Positions 5,986-8,606 of a stretch of DNA of 8,606 nucleotides are shown in pieces. This stretch comes from Longimonas sp046498435 (GTDB lineage: Bacteria; Bacteroidota; Rhodothermia; Rhodothermales; Salinibacteraceae), in assembly GCF_046498435.1 (NCBI RefSeq), contig NZ_JAWOAR010000307.1, positions 1 through 8,606 of the forward strand. Direction: 5' to 3'. The notes under the pieces are model-generated. The model saw only the letters and a program-made list of their open reading frames with translations, made no database searches and had not been told where the DNA came from. The position numbers and the translations under genes were made by a program. Numbering within the stretch: position 1 is the first letter of the stretch; each line of letters begins with the position of its first letter.

Positions 5986-7491
5986 TCACCCCGCCCACCC
6001 GGGCAACGTCCCCAACTCAATGCCCAGCACGAGCGGGCCGAGCGTGTAGGTGACGAGCGCAATCAGCACCACGAAGAGCAGGTTTAGCGTCACACCGGCA
6101 CGCGCCATCTGTGGGATGCTCACGTCGCCGCTGCCAAAGACGATGGCATTGGGCGGCGTGGCCACGGGCAGCATGAACGCGCTGCTTGCCGCCAGCGCCA
6201 CCGGCACCGCCAGCAAGAACGGATTCTCCCCAATGCCCACGGCGACGGACGCCATAATCGGCAGAAACGCGGCGGCGGTCGCTGTATTACTCGTGATTTC
6301 GGTGAGTCCGATGATGGCGGCGGTGACGAGCACCACGACAAGCAGCAGCGGCCAGCTACCAATAACGCCCAGCGCCTCGCCAATCCACGTGGCCAGTCCG
6401 GTCGATTCGATGGCCTGCGCCAGCGAGAGGCCGCCGCCAAACAGAATGAGCACGCCCCAGGGCAGCTGCTCCGCCGACTCCCAGTCGAGCACAAACGTGC
6501 CCGCGCGCCAGTCGACTGGCAGGACAAAGAGCACGAGACCGCCCGCCATTGCGATCCCCGCATCCGTAAGGCCGGGCACCCACGCCTCGAGCAGGGGGCG
6601 GGTCATCCACAGGAGCGCGACGCTGCTAAATACAGCCGCAACCATCCGCTCCGGGTGGGTCATGGAACCGAGATCCGCTAGGCGGCGCTGCACCAGATCT
6701 GTGCCTCCGGCAATCGCCTTCGCATCCACCCGAAACAGGACCCGCGTAAGCAGCCTGTAGGCCAGCGGCAGGCCCACTACCACCATCGGCAGCCCAATGC
6801 CCATCCACTGCGCAAAGCCGATGTCGATGTTGTACGACTCGTTTACGAATCCCGCCAACAGCGCATTCGGCGGGGTGCCAATGAGCGTGCCCATGCCGCC
6901 GATGTTGCACGCATAGGCAATCGACAGCATCAGCGCAACCGCGAACGCGTGGGTCTGCGCTGCCGACGTATCCTCGTTCGACCGCGCCAGCGCCACCACC
7001 GAGGTGCCAATGGGCAGCATCATCATGGCGGTGGCCGTGTTGCTGATCCACATGCTCAGGAACGCGCACGCCAGCATAAACCCCGCAATGAGCGCCTTCG
7101 GACCCGTGCCCACCGTCGCAATAATGCGCAGCGCAATGCGCCGGTGCAGGTCCCACCGCTGCATCGCCAGGGCAATGAGAAATCCGCCTAAGAACAAGAA
7201 AATCAGCGGGTTAGCGTAGGGCGTCGTTGCGTCTGCCATCGAGCCAATGCCCAAGAGCGGCAGCCCCACCACCGGTACAAGCGCTGTGGCCGGAATAGGA
7301 AGCGCTTCCGTAATCCACCAAATAGCCATGAGTCCCGCGATGCCCGCCGTATGCCAGCCCGCCGCGTCGAGTCCGCTGGGCGGTTCCAGTACGAGCACCG
7401 CCAGCAGGGCGGCCGGACCCGCCACGAGCCCCACGCGCTGCCGCCACGTGTACGAATCGGAATCAGAAGAAGTGGAAAGAGCATCAAACAT
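5986..7491 (-). CDS. DASS/SLC13-family anion:sodium symporter
   Basis: Inner membrane carrier of the divalent anion:Na+ symporter family (sulfate, phosphate, or C4-dicarboxylates and citrate); 501 residues from the ATG at 7491, a normal length. Family marks are all present: WWITEALPIPATAL at 58-71; two SNT motifs that bind sodium and substrate, SNTATAMMMLPI (150-161) and TSNTATAAAFLPI (400-412); and the paired tips GTPPNA (205-210) and ATPPNA (444-449). Text around 435-451 fits the Na:sulfate symporter signature. About eleven hydrophobic spans are visible in two inverted halves, with no TrkA-C (RCK) insert, which argues against the larger sulfate-type SLC13 members. Each SNT motif is followed by Ala-Thr-Ala, the pattern seen in VcINDY-like dicarboxylate carriers as I remember them, so a dicarboxylate substrate is somewhat favoured. 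An extended upstream frame to 7632 exists, but its extra 47 residues look non-coding. Confidence 0.92.
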   Translation of the reverse strand: MFDALSTSSDSDSYTWRQRVGLVAGPAALLAVLVLEPPSGLDAAGWHTAGIAGLMAIWWITEALPIPATALVPVVGLPLLGIGSMADATTPYANPLIFLFLGGFLIALAMQRWDLHRRIALRIIATVGTGPKALIAGFMLACAFLSMWISNTATAMMMLPIGTSVVALARSNEDTSAAQTHAFAVALMLSIAYACNIGGMGTLIGTPPNALLAGFVNESYNIDIGFAQWMGIGLPMVVVGLPLAYRLLTRVLFRVDAKAIAGGTDLVQRRLADLGSMTHPERMVAAVFSSVALLWMTRPLLEAWVPGLTDAGIAMAGGLVLFVLPVDWRAGTFVLDWESAEQLPWGVLILFGGGLSLAQAIESTGLATWIGEALGVIGSWPLLLVVVLVTAAIIGLTEITSNTATAAAFLPIMASVAVGIGENPFLLAVPVALAASSAFMLPVATPPNAIVFGSGDVSIPQMARAGVTLNLLFVVLIALVTYTLGPLVLGIELGTLPGWAG

Positions 7492-7772
7492 ACGCAAACG
7501 AGCATCGTTCGTGAAGAGCGTATGCGCTTGTATAGCACAGCCCCTCAAGCGTTGCAGTCGGTCCCCGTATCCACATGACGTTAGGGAGAACGCGAAGCAG
7601 CGTGCCCAATCCATCACTACACCCAGCTTCAACAGACGGTGCGTCTACGTTTGTGGGGGGCGTGGAGGTGAAACCGCGTCTTCGCCCCAATGCTGGATCA
7701 CAGCGCACGGCTTAAGGTTCATGACGGCGCGTTTGCATCTGCTCTCCATGTTGCCCAAGCACCTGCTCACCT
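7492..7772. other. 281-bp divergent intergenic region between the SLC13 and MpsC-like genes
   Basis: The two genes point away from each other, so both promoters should lie here. Apart from the extended -10 candidate at 7529-7537 nothing strong is seen. No Shine-Dalgarno sequence precedes either start, no RNA gene is evident, and no long inverted repeat was found. Confidence 0.5.
7529..7537 (-). promoter_or_regulatory. Candidate extended -10 promoter for the SLC13 gene
   Basis: On the minus strand TGCTATACA reads as an extended -10 (TGn plus TATACA), about 38 bases before the ATG at 7491. The hexamer 17 bases upstream (CTGCAA) is a poor -35. The position is right for a leader of about 30 bases. 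A chance match is possible. Confidence 0.3.
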
Positions 7773-8141
7773 ATGCCTGCTCGTACGCAAGGACAAGTCG
7801 AAGCTGCTGTGACCGAAGCGGTTACAAAGTTTGAGCGCGAGTATCTGGGGCGCGGTCCGAAAGAAGCGCGCACGTTTATCGTTGAGAACATGGTCATCGT
7901 GCAGTTGCAGGGCATTTTGAGTCCCGCCGAACGGCAGCTCAGCCACGAGAATGGCGGCGTGGAGCTCATTAAGCAGATGCGCACGCGCCTCATTGAAAGC
8001 TCCAGCGACGACCTGTGCGCCCTCATCGTCGAGAAAACCGGTGCCGAGGTGGTCAGCCTGCATACCGACATCAGTGCGCGCACCGGCGAGCGCATCTTCG
8101 TGTTCAGCCTGGCCGACAACCTCGAATCCACCTTTGGCTGA
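7773..8141 (+). CDS. MpsC-like / DUF2294 family protein
   Basis: A 122-residue soluble protein from the ATG at 7773 to TGA at 8139-8141; full length for the family. It matches the DUF2294 (Pfam MpsC) pattern as I know it: GRGPKEARTFIVENMVIVQLQGILSPAE (26-53), then a variable middle (LIKQMRTRLIE), then TGAEVVSLHTDISARTGERIFVFSL (89-113). In Staphylococcus MpsC is named from the mpsABC locus, whose MpsA and MpsB make a sodium-linked inorganic carbon uptake system; the molecular role of MpsC itself is not established. No mpsA (NuoL-like) or mpsB (DUF2309) gene is next to it here, and it appears to be a single-gene unit ending at the terminator at 8327-8375. No membrane span or signal peptide is seen, so it should be cytoplasmic. 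No clear Shine-Dalgarno precedes the ATG. Confidence 0.8.
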   Translation: MPARTQGQVEAAVTEAVTKFEREYLGRGPKEARTFIVENMVIVQLQGILSPAERQLSHENGGVELIKQMRTRLIESSSDDLCALIVEKTGAEVVSLHTDISARTGERIFVFSLADNLESTFG

Positions 8142-8170
8142 CCAGACCGCTCGCCCCTCGTGAAGTTCGC

Positions 8171-8193
8171 GTAAGTCCCTCATACGGACTTGC
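8171..8193. other. Small hairpin downstream of the MpsC-like gene
   Basis: GTAAGTCC (8171-8178) pairs with GGACTTGC (8186-8193) through 8 pairs including one G-U, with a 7-base loop. It starts 29 bases after the stop codon and has no T-tract, so it is not a canonical terminator. It might protect the 3' end of the mRNA. Confidence 0.35.
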
Positions 8194-8326
8194 ATGCATT
8201 GCTGGCTGCTTCTATCATGGAAAGCGGTGTAGACGCGGGGCGCCTTGCTGCGAGCTGTGTTTGCACGCTACATACTACATAGGCACAAGCTGCGCACAGG
8301 CTCACTGAGCAGGTGCAACAGATTGC

Positions 8327-8375
8327 AAGCCGACTTCCAACGCTGCGGCAAGGCGTTGCGAGTCGGCTTTTTTTG
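8327..8375 (+). terminator. Strong intrinsic (Rho-independent) terminator
   Basis: Outer stem AAGCCGACT (8327-8335) pairs fully with AGTCGGCTT (8361-8369). After a 2x2 internal loop an inner stem CAACGC (8338-8343) pairs with GCGTTG (8353-8358), closing a 9-base loop. A run of seven T follows at once (8368-8374). It lies 185 bases after the MpsC-like stop codon, with no gene between, and probably ends that transcript. Confidence 0.9.
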
Positions 8376-8394
8376 TTTGTGTTTTTTGTTTGTG
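8369..8394. repeat. 13-bp tandem duplication of the terminator T-tract
   Basis: TTTTTTGTTTGTG occurs twice back to back (8369-8381 and 8382-8394), with no mismatch. The first copy includes the terminator T-run, so the duplication extends the T-rich tail. Confidence 0.9.
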
Positions 8395-8443
8395 TCGTCC
8401 CCGCTTTTGCCTTCGCTGCCCACTCACACACCCTTTCAATGCG

Positions 8444-8488
8444 ATGAATCAGGATACAATGCCCGCTTCGGCCCCATTTGCTTCGGAC
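8444..8488 (+). CDS. Start of an unidentified gene, cut at the right junction
   Basis: After the terminator an ATG at 8444 opens a GC-rich frame reading MNQDTMPASAPFASD before the sequence switches to other DNA near 8488. The codons match the style of the GC-rich part and the position after a terminator suits a new gene start. Fifteen codons are too few to assign a family, and the frame ends soon after the junction. An alternative start is the ATG at 8459. Confidence 0.3.
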
Positions 8489-8492
8489 CTTC
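8485..8492. other. Right composition and gene junction (unknown gene start into hisB)
   Basis: To the left the DNA is GC-rich with a possible rightward gene start. To the right it codes leftward for HisB. HisB text stops at GDLE (last codon 8490-8492), where the family would go on with the metal-binding HHTxED motif. Instead the frame reads GPKQMGPKRALYPDSSH and stops at 8436-8438. No repeat or mobile-element end is seen. Confidence 0.75.
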
Positions 8493-8606
8493 TAAATCAC
8501 CGTTGCAGATAAGCTCCAGATCGATGAGTCCGTGCCGTGCGATTTGGTCCAGCATATGGTCAAAAAAGCGGAGTCCGGTGGATATTTTACTTCTGCCGCT
8601 GCCGTC
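8490..8606 (-). CDS. hisB: Imidazoleglycerol-phosphate dehydratase fragment (HisB)
   Basis: The minus strand from the window end reads 39 residues of the dehydratase of histidine biosynthesis: DGSGRSKISTGLRFFDHML, then DQIARHGLIDL, then ICNGDLE. FFDHMLDQIARHGLIDL is the conserved signature region, and its His residues belong to the manganese-binding site. The N-terminus is beyond the window and the C-terminal two-thirds, including both HHxxED-type motifs, is lost at the right junction, so the copy cannot be functional as assembled. It is moderate in GC, closer to the sigma/anti-sigma flank than to the central block. Whether it is a stand-alone dehydratase or the phosphatase-dehydratase fusion cannot be decided from this piece. 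Confidence 0.85.

Noticed and set aside
7492..7632. N-terminal extension of the SLC13 protein to 7632
   Set aside because: The extra 47 residues have no hydrophobic or family pattern, and the ATG at 7491 gives the normal length.
7712..8195. Minus-strand frames opposite the MpsC-like gene
   Set aside because: The plus strand has full-length family similarity and a downstream terminator in the right direction.
1..8606. CRISPR array, tRNA, rRNA or insertion sequence
   Set aside because: No regularly spaced repeats, no cloverleaf or rRNA-like sequence, and no transposase or terminal inverted repeats were found on either strand.

Overview
The window is a GC-rich bacterial segment of about 8.07 kb (roughly 424 to 8489), flanked on both sides by visibly lower-GC sequence from interrupted, unrelated genes. 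The GC-rich part resembles a halophile of the Rhodothermota/Bacteroidota type (Salinibacter/Salisaeta-like). That guess rests on protein style (a long CusA with extra membrane segments, an MpsC/DUF2294 protein) and on the absence of purine-rich Shine-Dalgarno sequences before every start. It is an inference, not a taxonomic proof.

Layout. 1-168: C-terminal end of an ECF-type sigma factor (+). 206 to about 420: N-terminal part of a probable partner anti-sigma protein (+), cut off. 424-5589: a minus-strand metal-efflux operon, in transcription order a secreted Cys/His-rich protein, a CusA-type copper/silver RND pump, and a TolC-like outer membrane protein whose C-terminus is lost at the left junction. 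5590-5985: a divergent intergenic region with a possible small basic ORF (+). 5986-7491: a DASS/SLC13 anion transporter (-). 7773-8141: a single MpsC/DUF2294 protein (+), followed by a strong intrinsic terminator at 8327-8375. About 8444-8489: the first codons of another gene, cut at the right junction. 8490-8606: a fragment of hisB (imidazoleglycerol-phosphate dehydratase) on the minus strand.

How it works together. The Cys/His-rich protein, CusA and TolC are the expected parts of a Cu(I)/Ag(I) export machine spanning the inner membrane, periplasm and outer membrane. The adaptor (CusB) is not present and would be expected beyond the truncated tolC. The DASS carrier and the MpsC-like protein are divergently transcribed from a shared 281-bp region; a common link to sodium-coupled transport is possible but unproven.

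The most important caveat is the two composition breaks. Four genes are cut at the two breakpoints, and the left and right flanks carry unrelated genes, so a simple clean insertion does not explain the arrangement. A chimeric contig or amplification chimera is the simplest reading. I did not find convincing evidence of an entirely new biological system. The best leads are the variant CusA, its Cys/His-rich leader protein, and the hairpins between them.
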